64,000 nucleotides of DNA from positions 310,001 through 374,000 of the forward strand of contig BCHX01000008.1 of NCBI GenBank assembly GCA_001599755.1, in the 5' to 3' direction. The notes under the pieces are model-generated. The model worked only from the letters and a program-made list of their open reading frames with translations, was not told the DNA's origin and searched no databases. Below, one piece after another: positions 12,661 to 24,221 of the stretch. Made by a program: the position numbers and the translations under genes. Source of the DNA: Gliomastix tumulicola (lineage: Eukaryota; Ascomycota; Sordariomycetes; Hypocreales; Bionectriaceae). The stretch's first letter is position 1. Each line of letters begins with the position of its first letter.

Positions 12661-13884
12661 TCAGATCTGTCCAGAAGACACGTTGAATATGCCCCACGGC
12701 CCCTCATGCGTGAAGCTCTCCATGCCTGCCCGCTGCAGCCGGCTGCCTGTGTTCCAAACGCGACTGTACAAGTCCAGCTTGTCACCCGAGCGACAGGGAT
12801 CACCCTCGCCACTTAGAAGTGCCATCCATTTGTCGTCTAGGTATTCCCCGGAGCCCAAGTCCCTGTAGCAAGCGTACCAGATGTGCAGCCCGCCAGCTTG
12901 TTCTCTCAGTACGCATTCTGCGTCTGAATGGCATGTGGTACAGACTACCATCTGCGTATGAAGAGGACCCTGACTGCTCCATCGGACTCCTTCGGGATGA
13001 TCCGAGCAACGAGGGGGACTGTTGTCCACTGTCGTCTGGACCTCACGGAAACCATCCCTGCTGCCAAAAGAGGGGTCGGAAATTGTCAAGCTGTGATGGG
13101 GACAGGCCGTGAAGCGCTGGGGCTTATACCGTCTGTTGCCTCGTTGGTGGATGGTGCATTCGACCTTCTGGATCTGGAGGAATGTTCCCTTACTGAAGTA
13201 GATCTCGTTGGACCAGTAGAAGACGATATCCTCATCTGACGTGATGCTCTGCCTTGGCGAGAGCTCAGGAATGAAGGCAGATTGCTGCGTGGAGGTGGGA
13301 CTAAGCCGCTGACGGATACAGGCTAGATTATCGTGACAGAGGTGATAGCAGAGAGACGGATGAATAGGCGTCAGTGTGTATGTTGACGCATAGCCCGTTC
13401 CCATCAGTCGACCTTCAGGTTCATGGATCGTAGAAGATGTCGAAGATTCAGAGTCTCGATGGGACGCGCTAGTCTTTTCGTCCAGGTTCCCAGCGTGCGT
13501 TGTGACTGGAGCTGGATTGCTGTGGCTTGTCGAGCGGTGTTTGCGGCAGCAGCCTGGGTGGGCTGAACAATAGCATGTCCTGTCAGACGTTGGTTTCTCA
13601 TCCTTGTTTTCCTTGTCGGAGGGAGTTGTTTCATCGTGATCGTCGACGGTTCGGGATGTCATTGTACGCGCGTCGTAGTCGGGACTGTTGTGATCTAATA
13701 TAGTATCACCAGACAGACTTTGCTGGTCCTCCTGGGAGCCAGTTCCGTCTCTGCTCGGCAACCCAGAACCCGTGCTCGATCCTGCATCGCCGATGGCACC
13801 GGTCGTATTTGAGGATGCCGTGTGGTAGCGCTCTCCTGGGCGGCTGTTCTTGAACACGCTGCTCACGCGATTGAACACCGACAT
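12661..13884 (-). CDS. Cys-rich hypothetical protein
   Basis: Single-exon 407-residue protein that I do not recognise. The ATG at 13884 is chosen because upstream in-frame sequence crosses an ambiguous base at 13892 and looks non-coding. Residues 1-170 are Ser/Thr/Asp-rich and probably disordered. A Cys/His-rich patch (CYCSAHPGCCRKH) follows near 110. The C-terminal half is more structured, with paired Cys/His elements (ACPHHSL, VVCTTCHSDAEC, WYACYRDLGSGEY) and a Trp/Leu-rich end with LDLYSRVWNTG. The spacing hints at zinc binding, but no named finger fits. There is no signal peptide or membrane helix. It converges with the permease gene 290 bp away. Confidence 0.65.
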   Translation of the reverse strand: MSVFNRVSSVFKNSRPGERYHTASSNTTGAIGDAGSSTGSGLPSRDGTGSQEDQQSLSGDTILDHNSPDYDARTMTSRTVDDHDETTPSDKENKDEKPTSDRTCYCSAHPGCCRKHRSTSHSNPAPVTTHAGNLDEKTSASHRDSESSTSSTIHEPEGRLMGTGYASTYTLTPIHPSLCYHLCHDNLACIRQRLSPTSTQQSAFIPELSPRQSITSDEDIVFYWSNEIYFSKGTFLQIQKVECTIHQRGNRRYKPQRFTACPHHSLTISDPSFGSRDGFREVQTTVDNSPPRCSDHPEGVRWSSQGPLHTQMVVCTTCHSDAECVLREQAGGLHIWYACYRDLGSGEYLDDKWMALLSGEGDPCRSGDKLDLYSRVWNTGSRLQRAGMESFTHEGPWGIFNVSSGQI

Positions 13885-14473
13885 GGCGGGGNGGAATGAT
13901 ACAATGATGTTGCTGACAGGTAGAATTGGCCGTAAGTACAATGATACCAGCAAGGGATGATCGAGTGAGAGTTGGGGCTTGACGTTGTTAAGGGCCACGG
14001 GTCGGTCACCAGTTTCTCAGCTTTGAGGCACTGGCTGGGATGGTGATTTGTTAGTTATACTCAACGTAGGGATAAGCTTTAGCGTCAAAGAATAGCTGGT
14101 AGGCCTAATAAATGTCTGTGCCACGCCCCTTTATGCCTCACGTTATGCCTTGCCTATGCGTTGTGCTGCGCCTTTTGCTGCGCCTCATTCTACGAGCAGT
14201 AGGTACCTCATAGGGGGACTGCCGAGAAGAGGAATCAAGAGGATGTAATAGATAGCCCACAATTGATCCCCTTTAATAGACAAATGAATTTGCCACAGGA
14301 CCACAGGAAGAGTTACAGAGACTTCTCATTTATTCAGGAATGCATAAAGCGACATCCTGAAGGAAAACCTCACGCCTCAGGTGAAAAAGGCTGCGACTGG
14401 GCTGGTAATCTTGGGACCATATAGGTAGCCAGACTGTAATAATATAATACTAAGCTATTAAATACATCACCGA
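13885..14473. other. Intergenic with one copy of dispersed repeat D
   Basis: A 589-bp gap holding repeat D (listed separately), one ambiguous base at 13892 and AT-richer sequence towards 14460. No gene is apparent. Confidence 0.5.
14028..14210. repeat. Dispersed repeat D, copy 1
   Basis: About 180 bp that recur at about 27410-27592 in the same orientation. Shared stretches include agttayactcaacgta, gcgtcaaa, gtgccacgc, atgcctcacg and tatgccttgcctatgc. The copies differ at many sites but stay collinear. No coding potential or terminal structure was recognised; it could be a short non-autonomous element or LTR fragment. Confidence 0.6.
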
Positions 14474-16253
14474 TTATTCCTTGCTAGACTTGATAATTTC
14501 TTGCTGGGCCGGGCTGCTAGCCGACAGAGACTCAACATCAGAGGCTTGTTGCTCCGCTGTGATGAGGCGCATGTGTTGACTTTTAGCCGATGCGTATGCC
14601 TTCCACCACGGACCTTCAAAAAGCTCATCCAGTTGCTCGATCGGCATGCCGGAGGTTTCGGGCACCGCAAAGTACACATACAGCAGCGACAGGAAGCACC
14701 ATCCAGCAAAGAAGATGAAGGCGCCCCATTGATGCATGCTGGTGAGAATGGATGGGGTGGCCCTCAAGACTGCGAAGAAGAAGAGCCAGTGGAAAGCCTG
14801 TGACAAGGCCGACCCGAAAGAGCGGATGCTGTTGGGCCATAATTCTGCTCCAAAGACGTAAGGGAGGACGAGCAATCCTGCAAGAGTCTGGTCAGTAAAC
14901 CTGTTCCTAGGTGGAGAGAGAAAGTCGATAGCAGTTCATTTAGGATCTCAAGCTTACCAACTGCAAATCCGAAGCCGTGGAGGAATATAGCGGCAATGGC
15001 ACCTTCAGATGCACCCGGCGCTACGGAACCGGACTGATTGACCTTTAGGAAGGCACCAATATAGATATCTGAGATCATCTGGATCGTGACGCCGATGAAG
15101 AGCGACATTCGGCGACCCAAGGCGTCGACGAAGAAGAAGGAGGCGATCAAGGTGTAAAATAGCTTCGACAGGGAGTACATGCTCGAGATGAAGAGCGAGT
15201 GGCTTCTGTCGCCCGATGCCCCGATCAAAGACAAGATGGGGATGAGATAACTTGTGACCGAGTTGGCACCCGACAGCTGAGCCAGGGCATACGCGACCAC
15301 GGACTGCTGCACGCGTCGAAGGTTCGCGGGCACGAGGAAGGTCTCTTTGAGGACGGCTTTGAGGCCACCTTTGGACCCGAACTTGGCATGCTCAGCCTCG
15401 ATCTGGGACTGGATATCCGAGATTTCGCCAGCCACTCGAGGATGATCGGCCGGCAGACCTCGCAGGGTGACGAGGGTGCTGACGGCCTCCTCATTTCGCC
15501 CGACCAACATCAGCCAACGGGGTGACTCGTAGCACCAGAAGAAACTCGCCAAGACGGCCAGCCCGGCAACAATTGTCGGGACGAAGAAGACGATCTGATA
15601 TTGTAAATGTGTGGCCGCGAGATGGTCGAAGCACGCCAAGACAGTAAGGTTGGCCACGGTCAGGCTGAGCAGAAGAATGACGCTGAACCAGACGGAAAGC
15701 AAGCCGCGCGTCTCTGTTGGCGCGATTTCGACGATGGACATCGGTCCCGTGACAGTCAGAGGCCCAATGCCGAGACCAGAGACAAACCGGGCGGTGAGGA
15801 GTGCACCCATGTGTCCGTACGAGAACGTTGCGATCAGCTGGCCAACGATCCAAATGGCAAAGTAGAGTCTCATCGACCAGAGACGGCCGATCCGGTCGTT
15901 GATGAAGTAGGAGAGCAGGGAACCAACGCCGGCCGTGAGATAGACGAATGATATGAAGTTGGTCACTTGGGCGGGATCGGTGGCGGATGTGATGCCAAAG
16001 GCCTTGGAGAAACCCGGAAGCGAGGGTACGACTGAGCTGGATCCCTGATCCCAAGCTGGGAGAGGTCAGTACACGATGAGAGGAAGGGATTGGTTGTCGT
16101 CACTCCATTGCACTTACTGATGCACATGGCCGTCAGGGCATATACTGCTACAGAGAGCAGCATCGGCCGGTTGAAGATGACTTCGCGCGGCGACTGTCGC
16201 ATGGTCCGGACATATCGGGCGATGGTCGAATCGCGAAAGATGGTGAGAGCCAT
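14474..16253 (-). CDS. MFS sugar-porter family transporter
   Basis: Predicted 12-helix plasma-membrane sugar or polyol transporter. Three exons join in frame: 16253-16118, 16055-14958 and 14877-14474, giving 545 residues, typical for the family. The start at 16253 is the first ATG before a basic N-terminus. Sugar-porter signatures in order are DRIGRLWSMR after helix 2, ARFVSGLGIGPLT, YESPRWLMLVGR before the central loop, QLSGANSVTSYLIP in helix 7, DALGRRMSLF and the C-terminal PETSG. The tail after it is short and Ser-rich. Its start faces that of the glyoxalase-like gene (595 bp apart), so the two may share a promoter region. Hexoses, quinate or other polyols are all possible substrates. Confidence 0.93.
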
Positions 16254-16847
16254 TGTCAAAGCGCTGTAGCTGCAGGCCTTCTATTTGCGTTGAGAAAACT
16301 GATGCTTCATCTATGCACAAATGGACGGTGGTAGGTATGTGCCTGGACTTTTTATGCTTCATACCAAGAAGGACGCTGGAAGAGGGTCTGATAAAAGGTG
16401 AATGGAAAAGATAGGTAGCCTCCCCCACGTTCTGGTGGATTATCTAATCCGGGGTGCTGCGCAGATTGCACGTGGAAGCTAATGGCGAGACTAGCAGCTC
16501 TTATCTTCGGAAGAATACGATGAGAAGGGGCCAGGCACGCTGCACGCCGTACATTGTACCCTGCACCAGGAACTTCCCTAGGTAACGAGATTGCCAGTTC
16601 CATTGTTCCTGATAAGGAGGTGAACAGCGGTATATCGGTAACATACGTCGAACTCGGACTGAGTGCCGCGACTGATGAAGGTACATCGGCAGAATCCGCA
16701 CAGCCCGAGAGGGGGGCTAAATGAGTGGTAGTGGACCGTATATTCTAGATTAGCATACTTTACACAGCGCCACTCCCTTGTTCGTAGCCAGCTTCCCCTC
16801 CCTATCAACAACCCTACGCAAAGCTCAGTCCTTATCTCTCAGCCAAT
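16254..16847. promoter_or_regulatory. Divergent promoter, sugar-porter / glyoxalase-like gene
   Basis: A 594-bp gap between two outward-facing genes with no gene or repeat inside that I can support. Both promoters should lie here. Confidence 0.4.
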
Positions 16848-17705
16848 ATGGACCACGAGGCTAATAGACGACTTCCGATTCTAGATCACATCGTGATCTT
16901 GATGTCTTACCAGACTCTCAACGAGCTCCCAGAACGGCTGCAGGGAACACTCCATGTTGTCGACGGTGGAGGTAGCAGCGCCGGAGTAACAGTAAATAAG
17001 CTTGTCATTTTCCCTGACGGTTGCTATCTTGAGCTCGTTGCCTTCAATCCCACAGCAGATGCGGAGAAGAGGAAGAGCCATCGTTGGGGACATCTTGCCG
17101 AGGGTGCCATCGTCGACTGGGCCTACACCATGCGCGACAACAACGATTTCGGAGCCATCCAGAAGCGTGTCAACGATGACGACCGGGGATGCTGCTTCTA
17201 TCGGGATCCTACGCCCGGTGGGAGGATCAAGCCAGAGGGGACGGAATTGAAGTGGACCGTCAGTTTGGCTGCTTCGAAGCCATCCGGGAGGGAACTTGTG
17301 AGAGGCGCAGTACCTTTCTGGTGCCTCGACAAGACGTCCCGCGATCTACGAGTGCCTTTTCAGACCGACAACAACAGCAGCAGCAGCAACAGCTCCGTCC
17401 CGGCTTCCACAGACCATCCATGCGGAGCCAGGGGAGTCTCTGAATTGGAAATCTCAGTGCCACAGGAAGAGCATGCAGCCCTGAAACACGTCTTTCAGTC
17501 CATTCACGGGACTCCGGGCATGGGTACAGACGGGAATTGTTGGAATTTTGGGGCTTATTCGAGCTCGGCGAAAGGCGAGCGGAAGATTCGATTAGCCCCT
17601 GCTGAAGCCGGCAAGCCTCTTATCTCTCTTACGCTCCTGGCAACCGAGAACAGTCCCCGATGCATCAATATCCTCCCTGGTGTTCAAGCCAACATTGCAT
17701 CTTAG
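16848..17705 (+). CDS. Glyoxalase-like (VOC-fold) domain protein
   Basis: Intronless 285-residue protein of the fungal glyoxalase-like family (Glyoxalase_3 type), a metal-binding vicinal-oxygen-chelate fold whose members act on small oxygenated metabolites. Near the N-terminus DHIVILMSYQTL supplies the typical first strand with a candidate metal-binding His, and FPDGCYLELVAF supplies the second strand with its Glu. A low-complexity Asn/Ser run (from an AAC/AGC repeat at about 17368-17395) interrupts the middle and is probably a surface loop. The C-terminal half reads as a second VOC repeat. It converges on the FAD oxidase gene (252 bp apart). Enzymatic activity is not established for most relatives. 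Confidence 0.8.
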   Translation: MDHEANRRLPILDHIVILMSYQTLNELPERLQGTLHVVDGGGSSAGVTVNKLVIFPDGCYLELVAFNPTADAEKRKSHRWGHLAEGAIVDWAYTMRDNNDFGAIQKRVNDDDRGCCFYRDPTPGGRIKPEGTELKWTVSLAASKPSGRELVRGAVPFWCLDKTSRDLRVPFQTDNNSSSSNSSVPASTDHPCGARGVSELEISVPQEEHAALKHVFQSIHGTPGMGTDGNCWNFGAYSSSAKGERKIRLAPAEAGKPLISLTLLATENSPRCINILPGVQANIAS

Positions 17706-17956
17706 ACTTGAATAGAAAATCTCCGTATCTGATGTTTCAAGCACTCCAATATTATTCAACAAGACTAAAGAATTTCAACAACACAAATGCATTCTGCCTA
17801 GCAAGGTAATCTGAGCACACTCAAAATATGGTCGATGAATATCCCCCCGTCAGAGTGGTGGCACGTAACGATTAAAAGAAGAAGAAAAAGAAATCCTGAG
17901 CTGATAAAAGACCGCATGAAATTCTAGCTACTGAACAAGATTACTGCTACTACTTA

Positions 17957-19505
17957 CTACAAGCGAGATTTGAGGCTTACATTGCTCGTCTTGTCTTGAA
18001 GCCTCAAGTCATCATCACTGTAAAGACGCTGGTTCTGCAAAGCCCTCGCGCCCTGTAGTCCTTCCATCAACTTGTTCACAGGCTTCTTGTCCGGACCAAG
18101 ACTCCTCCACTTCCAGTGGTCGAGCAAAGACTGATCGTTGCCTTCGACACGGTCCACCACGTACTTGCCAATGTTGGGGAAGAACATGAAGGCGTGTCCG
18201 CTCCCGCCGGTTGCCACCATCAGGCCGGGCTTTTGAGGCACCGCGTCAATGACGAAGTGATTGTCGAAACTGTCATTGTACCAGCACAGGCGCGTGAAGG
18301 CGATGTCCAGCCCAGCCTCCCCGATCTCGGGCAGAAACTCCCTGATGAAATCTCGTATGCGGGTCAATGCCTGCATAGGCACTCGTGTTATTAAGGCCGG
18401 CTTGGTCCACCTCGTGACCGGAACGCTCCTGTGTGGTTGTGGATTCGTGTATTTGACACCGCGATATCCGAACTTGAGCAGCCCGTTCTCGTCCCTGGGA
18501 AACCCGTACAGACCACCTGCAGCTCCATCGCGCATCTTGTAGGTCCACGTGGGGAAGTTGTGAGGTGCAAATCGATCAAAGAGAGGCGACGATTTCGGGA
18601 TCTCAACGACGGCAACTGAGCCCGCAGTCGTTTCGCACAGCCCGTCAAGTTCCGGAACCATCTGCTGCGTCCAGCCACCGCCGGCTACGATTATGAGCTT
18701 GGCCTTGATTCTCTCTCCATCTGCCGTGCTGACGCCCGTGATGTTGCCGAGACCGTCTTCGACGAAGGCTTGAAACTCGCCGGCATGACCAAGTCGGAAC
18801 TTGACACCTGCTCGCCGGCAGAGGTGTAGGGCCAGACGACACGCCCTGTCTGCGTACACAAAGCCTCCAGAGGTGTCCAGCAACGCTTGGTACAGCTTGC
18901 CCCTGCCAACACGGTTGAACGGATCAACCGCGAAGGAGAAGCCGCTGCGCTCGGCCTGTTCGGCATCCTCTGGGTTTGTGACCACAACTTGCGTGTGCCT
19001 CTTCCCAGCTTTCTCCATATTCTCTATCGAGCTTGTCTCGAACGGTGGCAGTCGGCTGCTGCCGCAGATCTGCAAGTTTCCGTTGTTGACCCAGACCTCG
19101 TCCCGGGGGTTCATGCCGGGAGGGAGGTCGCGGCCAGCAGCAATATAACGATTCCATTCTTCCCACGATTCGATCGCTTCGAAGGAAAGATTTTGGTACA
19201 TGGTTTCGGATCCATAAGCGGCTCGGATGATCTTATTCATGTCTTGAGAGATATTTTCCCATTTTCTTCATTTTAGCCCATGGAACATTTCAAGCCCCCA
19301 ACCCAACTGATTTCGTCTTGCACGTACCGGCAGATGCTGCATCGCAGCCGTTCAGATACGAATACCTCGATTCGTCATATGGTTGCTTGTCAAGAACGGT
19401 AATGTCGCTGAAGCCGCGCTTCGCCAGATGAAGAGCTGTGCTGAGTCCGAAGACCCCAGCCCCAATGATGAGCACTGGGTCTGATGGGTTTGCGAGACGA
19501 GCCAT
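17957..19505 (-). CDS. FAD-dependent oxidase, fructosyl-amino-acid/sarcosine oxidase-like, peroxisomal
   Basis: Flavoprotein of the D-amino-acid-oxidase (DAO) superfamily, closest by eye to fungal fructosyl-amino-acid (Amadori) oxidases and sarcosine or saccharopine oxidases, which oxidise a secondary amine and release H2O2. Two exons join in frame: 19505-19328 and 19242-17957, giving 487 residues. Motifs are IIGAGVFGLSTALHLAKRG at the N-terminus, LNGCDAASADMNKIIR spanning the intron, RLCWYND (about residue 380) and GGSGHAFMFFPNIGKYV near the end. The protein ends in SRL, a peroxisomal targeting signal type 1, which fits an H2O2-producing enzyme. The neighbouring racemase-like protein also ends in a PTS1. 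The exact amine substrate is unknown. Confidence 0.88.
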
Positions 19506-20017
19506 GATGAAAAGATGTCCTGTCCTACGGGATTCTGACACTGAGGCTTCAGAAAGTAGAATGGACCTGCTTCCATCATGTCTAGAAGATATCACCAGCT
19601 CCCGCCCATCACCTCGAAACGTCAACAGAGGGGAGAAACCGAACAGTGGTTCCATCCAGTGGACTGATTCAGTTGGCGACGCTAGCGGAAGAAAGCGAGA
19701 GGGAACCACCAGGGTCAACCGACGCGGGTCTCGATCCACTCTAGTCTCGGAAGAATACGACTGACTGTGCCTTTTTCCAAGGGTCCCAATGCGTCAGCGC
19801 GGAATCCCTTTCCCGGGGCGTGTCGATGGCGAGGATAGAATAGGCTTCGCTACTTGGCCCGTGAGCCCCAAGGTTGTCGAGAGGGAATGTCCGTGGTGTA
19901 GGCAAGGAAAGATATTTACATGCTGTAATTAATCTGTACAGAATGACTCAATGCTACGGGACCGTTTGCAAGAGATGACATAGAACTTGGGATGCGCTGG
20001 CACAAAGTCTTACATGT
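19506..20017. other. Intergenic, oxidase promoter and 3' flank of second regulator
   Basis: A 512-bp stretch between the oxidase start and the 3' end of the second Zn2Cys6 gene. An open frame continues upstream of the oxidase ATG but shows no family similarity, so I treat it as non-coding. No repeat was seen. Confidence 0.4.
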
Positions 20018-22604
20018 TCATCCAGTCATGTCTCCAAGGAACTGATTCAGCAGCTCCTCCGTACCTGCACACATGCCGATGTCTGCCATGTCGTCGAGGT
20101 ACTCTGCCATCTCTTGCCGTTGTTCCCCAGCCGTGTCACTGAACAACACAGGCATGGGCAACGCCTCTACCCAGCTGCCCTGATCGCCCACGCTCTGGTC
20201 CATGTTGTTTACGCTTCTTGCCGAACTGGCCTTGACCAGCATGGAAATGGTGGCTTTCGCCAACATCTCCCACGTATCTCTGTACGCTGCTGCTGCCTTC
20301 CACCTCTCCGCCATGATGACCAGCACTATTGTGCACGAAGTGCACGTGTCGGAAATCTCATCCTGGCCGAAAGCAGCCCTGACACCGGGGGAGGTGATGA
20401 GGCAGTGAAGGAATGTCAGTCCTGCCAAGAACAGGATGTGCAGCGCACCCCAGGTGTAGCTGACAGGATTGTTGAGAAACAGCTTGCGGTACAGATAGCA
20501 AATGTCGCGAGCCGAGTGGCAGCATTCCAGGAGAACCTGTAGGGATTCGTGCTGCTGAGATTACTTGACCAGCAGTCGGCGGTGCAAGAGGAGGACCGAG
20601 TGGTTGTACGCCAGCTGGAACCATTCGGTGGTACTGAAGGTTGACAAGGCAGTGATGATGGGCTGGGTGCGAGGGACGGTGTTGAGCCACTCCGCGAGTT
20701 CCTTCTTGAACTGGTCTATGCGCACCTCGACCTGGCTCTCGAAATCGGCCGAAGGGTAGGTAGGGTATATCTCGGTCTGTATCCGCGACCATATGCGCCG
20801 CAGACGGATTGTATGTATGCAGGCCGACATGGAGGTAGGTTCCTCGGTTGGACAGGACCGCGGTAGACCAATGATTCCATCAGGTGTAATTTGGTTGTCG
20901 TTTACATCCAAGGGTAACTGTCGAATCCATCAATTCTAGCCATGTCAAGTCAAAAGTCTCAAGTGCACTTACATCTAGGTCGATGTCACTGTCTGAGATG
21001 CCGAAAGGGCGTCCTAGAGTGACGGCGGCACATCTATCCAGTGCGTAAGAAATCCAAAACAGCCTCTTCTGCATTTCCAGCTCCAGAAAATTACGCCTTG
21101 CACGTAACCGCCGTGGGTTCCTATGAAACCCTAGCTCGATACACTGTCGAAGTGCTAGCCCGGATAGGCTCCTATATATGCAACTCTTAGAAAAGGAAAG
21201 AAAGAAAGAAAGGGGAGAAGATAGTGCTCGTCGACAACGTACCAGACAGAAACCCCTACATGACTTCTCAATGAATACATGGCACAGCTAAGAATCGCTT
21301 GCACCGACTCCAGCCCATCCATCTGTATGAGTACAGATAGATGTTCCTGTGCTGCTGCATAGAAGCACTTGAGAGTTGTCAGCTAAACATAATTAGACAC
21401 ATCATGGATGATATCTCACCTCTGCTGGGCTATCCAACGTCGTTGGCAAGAGTAATGCGCCAATCGCATAGACCTACGAGATACATTTAGCGGCATGCAG
21501 CAGAAATCCACGACTGGGCGGAAACCAACCATGTTGACGAAAAAGGTAGGTATTGCACCGGCAATCTCGGCGTTGTCCCTGGCGTCCATTACATGGGCTT
21601 CCCATGCATCAAACGTAGGGCGATGCAAGATTGGATACTAGATCTCCTGTTAGCGAGGGAAATATCTGGAATCGATGAGGTTCACCCAGCAATCACTCAC
21701 CTGGGGATGAATATTATCAAAATACGCCTGCGTGAAGATTTTCCCGATTTGCCTCGGAGGTAATGGCGCAGGGATAGGCTGTGGCAAATCCAACAGATTG
21801 TAGTCCTGAAGTCCGCCGAGGGTCATTCCAATTCCCTGACTACGCACATTTCGCAAGGAGTCGAAGACAATCCGTGAGAAGCTGAAGCTAGATGACGAGC
21901 CAAAGTACTGCGAATGGCCCTGGCCGGCAGCCTTGAGACATAGCAGTCCGATTTCTGACGACAGATCATCGGCAGTATCCGATGCTTCCCTCGAGGAGCT
22001 CCCGGACCGACCAGTAAGCGCACTGACGTCCAGTGAGGTAGCAGTAGCGGAGCAGTCCATCGAAGTGCCCGTTGCAGAGGGTGTCGGTTCCATGTGCAGG
22101 CTTGTTGTTGTTGTTGTTGTTGTTGTTTGGCCAGCCGCCACTCCGCTCGAGTCAGCCAAAGCGTCTGTGGTGTTTAGGGCGTCCCAGTCATCCGTTATTG
22201 CAGGCGTTTGCCTCTTCTGGTTGCTGTACAGGTGATCAAGTGAGAGTGTAGGATGAGCCTCTGTTAAAAGTCCCTCGAGCAGAGCGACCCGCTCCTCAAG
22301 TGATTGTAGATAGCCTCTTGGCTGATAGCGCTTTGTCGTGGGATCCTCAATGATACATTCTAGTCATCTGCTCAGCATTCACTCCCTGCCAATCTCGAAC
22401 CACTGCGTCTTGCTTCTTCACACACCTCTGCCTACCCTGATGCAACTTTTGCAACCTGTTCCAATGGGCTCACACTGGTGCTAATTTAGTAAGGATACAG
22501 CCAGTTCTAGTCTTGTAAATGCTCACTTTCTGTTTCCTATTTTTGCAGCTCACACAGGCAACCTGCGTACGAGGCCGAAGCCGCATCCTCTTTGTCGAGG
22601 CCAT
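20018..22604 (-). pseudogene. Zn2Cys6 transcription factor with an in-frame premature stop
   Basis: Gal4-type regulator reconstructed from eight exons: 22604-22527, 22474-22426, 22359-21701, 21637-21530, 21473-21420, 21382-21243, 21171-20973 and 20917-20018. The cluster has canonical cysteines at 17, 20, 27, 34, 37 and 44, assembled across two introns, followed by a leucine-zipper-like LQSLEERVALLEGLL. A Thr run comes from an ACA repeat at about 22103-22128. A fungal-specific transcription factor domain includes ELEMQKRLFWISYALDR and GRPFGISDSDIDLDLP. A TAA at 20561-20563 interrupts a frame that stays open on both sides and keeps family-like sequence afterwards (HESLQVLLECCHSARD). The full frame is 729 codons including both stops; translation would end after about 547 residues. 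The only splice alternative is a 33-bp intron. I classify it as a probable recent pseudogene or truncated allele. Confidence 0.7.
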
Positions 22605-23025
22605 GTCGAGGACTTTGGGACAGACCTTGATTAAAAGCCGATGCGAGAGAATTTGAAGCTGGAAAACAAAGCAGAGTTGGGGGACGGGGGATGCACTCCT
22701 TCTTTATCACTCCATCTTTATCAAAATCGGGGCACCGGTAGCGGTTGTAGGGGTGAGACTGGGAAGCACGCAACCTAGCGCAAGTACGAATTATGTAGCC
22801 ACACCTCTCCACTCGACCCCTCCTCTGGCTCGAGGACTGTTGGGATTATGCGTGAGTGTATCGTGTACCAAATGCCTTTCATCACTTCTTGTCTCTATTT
22901 TCTATGACGATATTCTATGACTACTAGTACTTGCCCTGAAAGTAGCGTCTATGGGAGATCGACTTGGTCCGGCCTTCAGCGGGCATACTGGCAGAGGGGA
23001 GCCGCGGTGAAGCGCATATGCTCGT
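22605..23025. other. Intergenic, upstream of the second regulator
   Basis: A 421-bp gap between the regulator start and the stop codon of the dehydrogenase gene. No gene or repeat is recognisable. It should contain the regulator promoter and the dehydrogenase 3' end. Confidence 0.4.
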
Positions 23026-24221
23026 TTAGACTTCGTTAACAGGTGCCACGGGTCTTCCCGTCGAGAAGTAAGCCTTTATGTTCTCCAGACATTCTCGTTC
23101 CGCCTTCTTCCAGGCGCCATCTGTCAAACCTCCCAAGTGAGGTTGCAGAGTGCATCTATCACATTCCACGAAGAAACGACTACCATCGTAGTTAGCGCCG
23201 CTGCCTCTGTATCTGTAGTGTGTGTAACTGAAGGAACTCACTTGATTTTAGGCTCGCCATCGAAGACGTCGAGACCGGCGCGTGTGACCTTGCCGCTTTT
23301 CAAGGCAGCAATCAAAGCTTCTTCATCGACTATGGGGCCTCGTGCTGTGTTTATGAAGAAGACGCCGTCCTTCATTTGCGCGAATTCTTTTTTGCCTATG
23401 AGACCGGTAGTCTGGGGGTTGAGCGGACAGTTGATGGAGAAGACATCCGACTGTTGGAGGAGATGCTGCATCGTCGGGCAATACTCAACGCCCAGCTTCT
23501 CCTCCTCGTCTGGCGACAGCCTCGTGCGGTTGTGGTAGACCACCCTCATGTTGAACGCATGCGCCTTCCTCGCTACATACTGTGATGGTTGGAGATTTCA
23601 GCGCCAGGTGTGTGCTTTGTGCGATTTGTGAAGTCTTCTCACCTTTCCAATGCTGCCCATGCCGAGAATCCCAAGTGTAAGGCCCGATGGATCGCGGGTT
23701 GGGGGAAGAGCACCTCTCCACTGACCCTGTCGGGCTTGCTTCTCTCCTCGAGACCCATCGCGTAGAACTCCCAGCATGAGATATATCGTCATGTCGGCCG
23801 TGGCCTCGGAAACAGCATTGCGCGTGTTGCAGAACCAGATCTTGCTCTTGGTCATCCAGTCCACGTCGAACTCGTTGTACCCAGCTGAGCAGGAGACGAT
23901 GATCTTGCAGTGAGGGAGCAGCGACTTCACGAGCCCCTCGTCGATCGGCTCGTACGTAGCAACACCCATTGGGACTATGAGTGCATCGTAGGGACCCGAA
24001 GATTGGACCCGGGCTTTGATGTTGTCGATTGTTTGCTGTCGGCTCGTTGGCTCCTCGAGAACCTAGGGAGTTGGTGTCAATGTCAATGACCTGCTACTAA
24101 TACGAGGAACGTGCTTTCCTACATCGAGTATGAAATTCTTCCCAAATTCTTGCACATATGCTTCTCCTGCATAGGCAGGATAGCCCAAGGCAAGGACCTT
24201 TGGTTTCACTTGGGACCCCAT
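23026..24221 (-). CDS. D-isomer-specific 2-hydroxyacid dehydrogenase
   Basis: NAD(P)-dependent dehydrogenase that interconverts 2-keto acids and D-2-hydroxyacids (glyoxylate/hydroxypyruvate reductase or formate-dehydrogenase-like family). Four exons join in frame: 24221-24123, 24062-23643, 23579-23242 and 23179-23026, giving 336 residues, the family norm. Landmarks are CSAGYNEFDVDW, NTRNAVSEATADM, the Rossmann motif GILGMGSIGK (completed after an intron by YVARKAHAF), the Arg-containing INTARGPIVDEEAL, and the late QPHLGGLTDGAW with the catalytic His. An in-frame ATG 25 codons upstream exists, but the start at 24221 (MGSQVKPKVLALG) better matches the family's first strand. No peroxisomal tail. 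The substrate cannot be read from sequence. Confidence 0.92.

Noticed and set aside
17260..17463. Minus-strand frame with a poly-Cys run
   Set aside because: It is the reverse reading of the AGC/AAC repeat inside the glyoxalase-like gene, not a cysteine-rich peptide.
20564..20600. Splicing out the premature stop with an intron from GTCAAG to CTACAG
   Set aside because: It would be only 33 bp, shorter than every other intron in the window, lacks a good donor, and would remove family-like residues.
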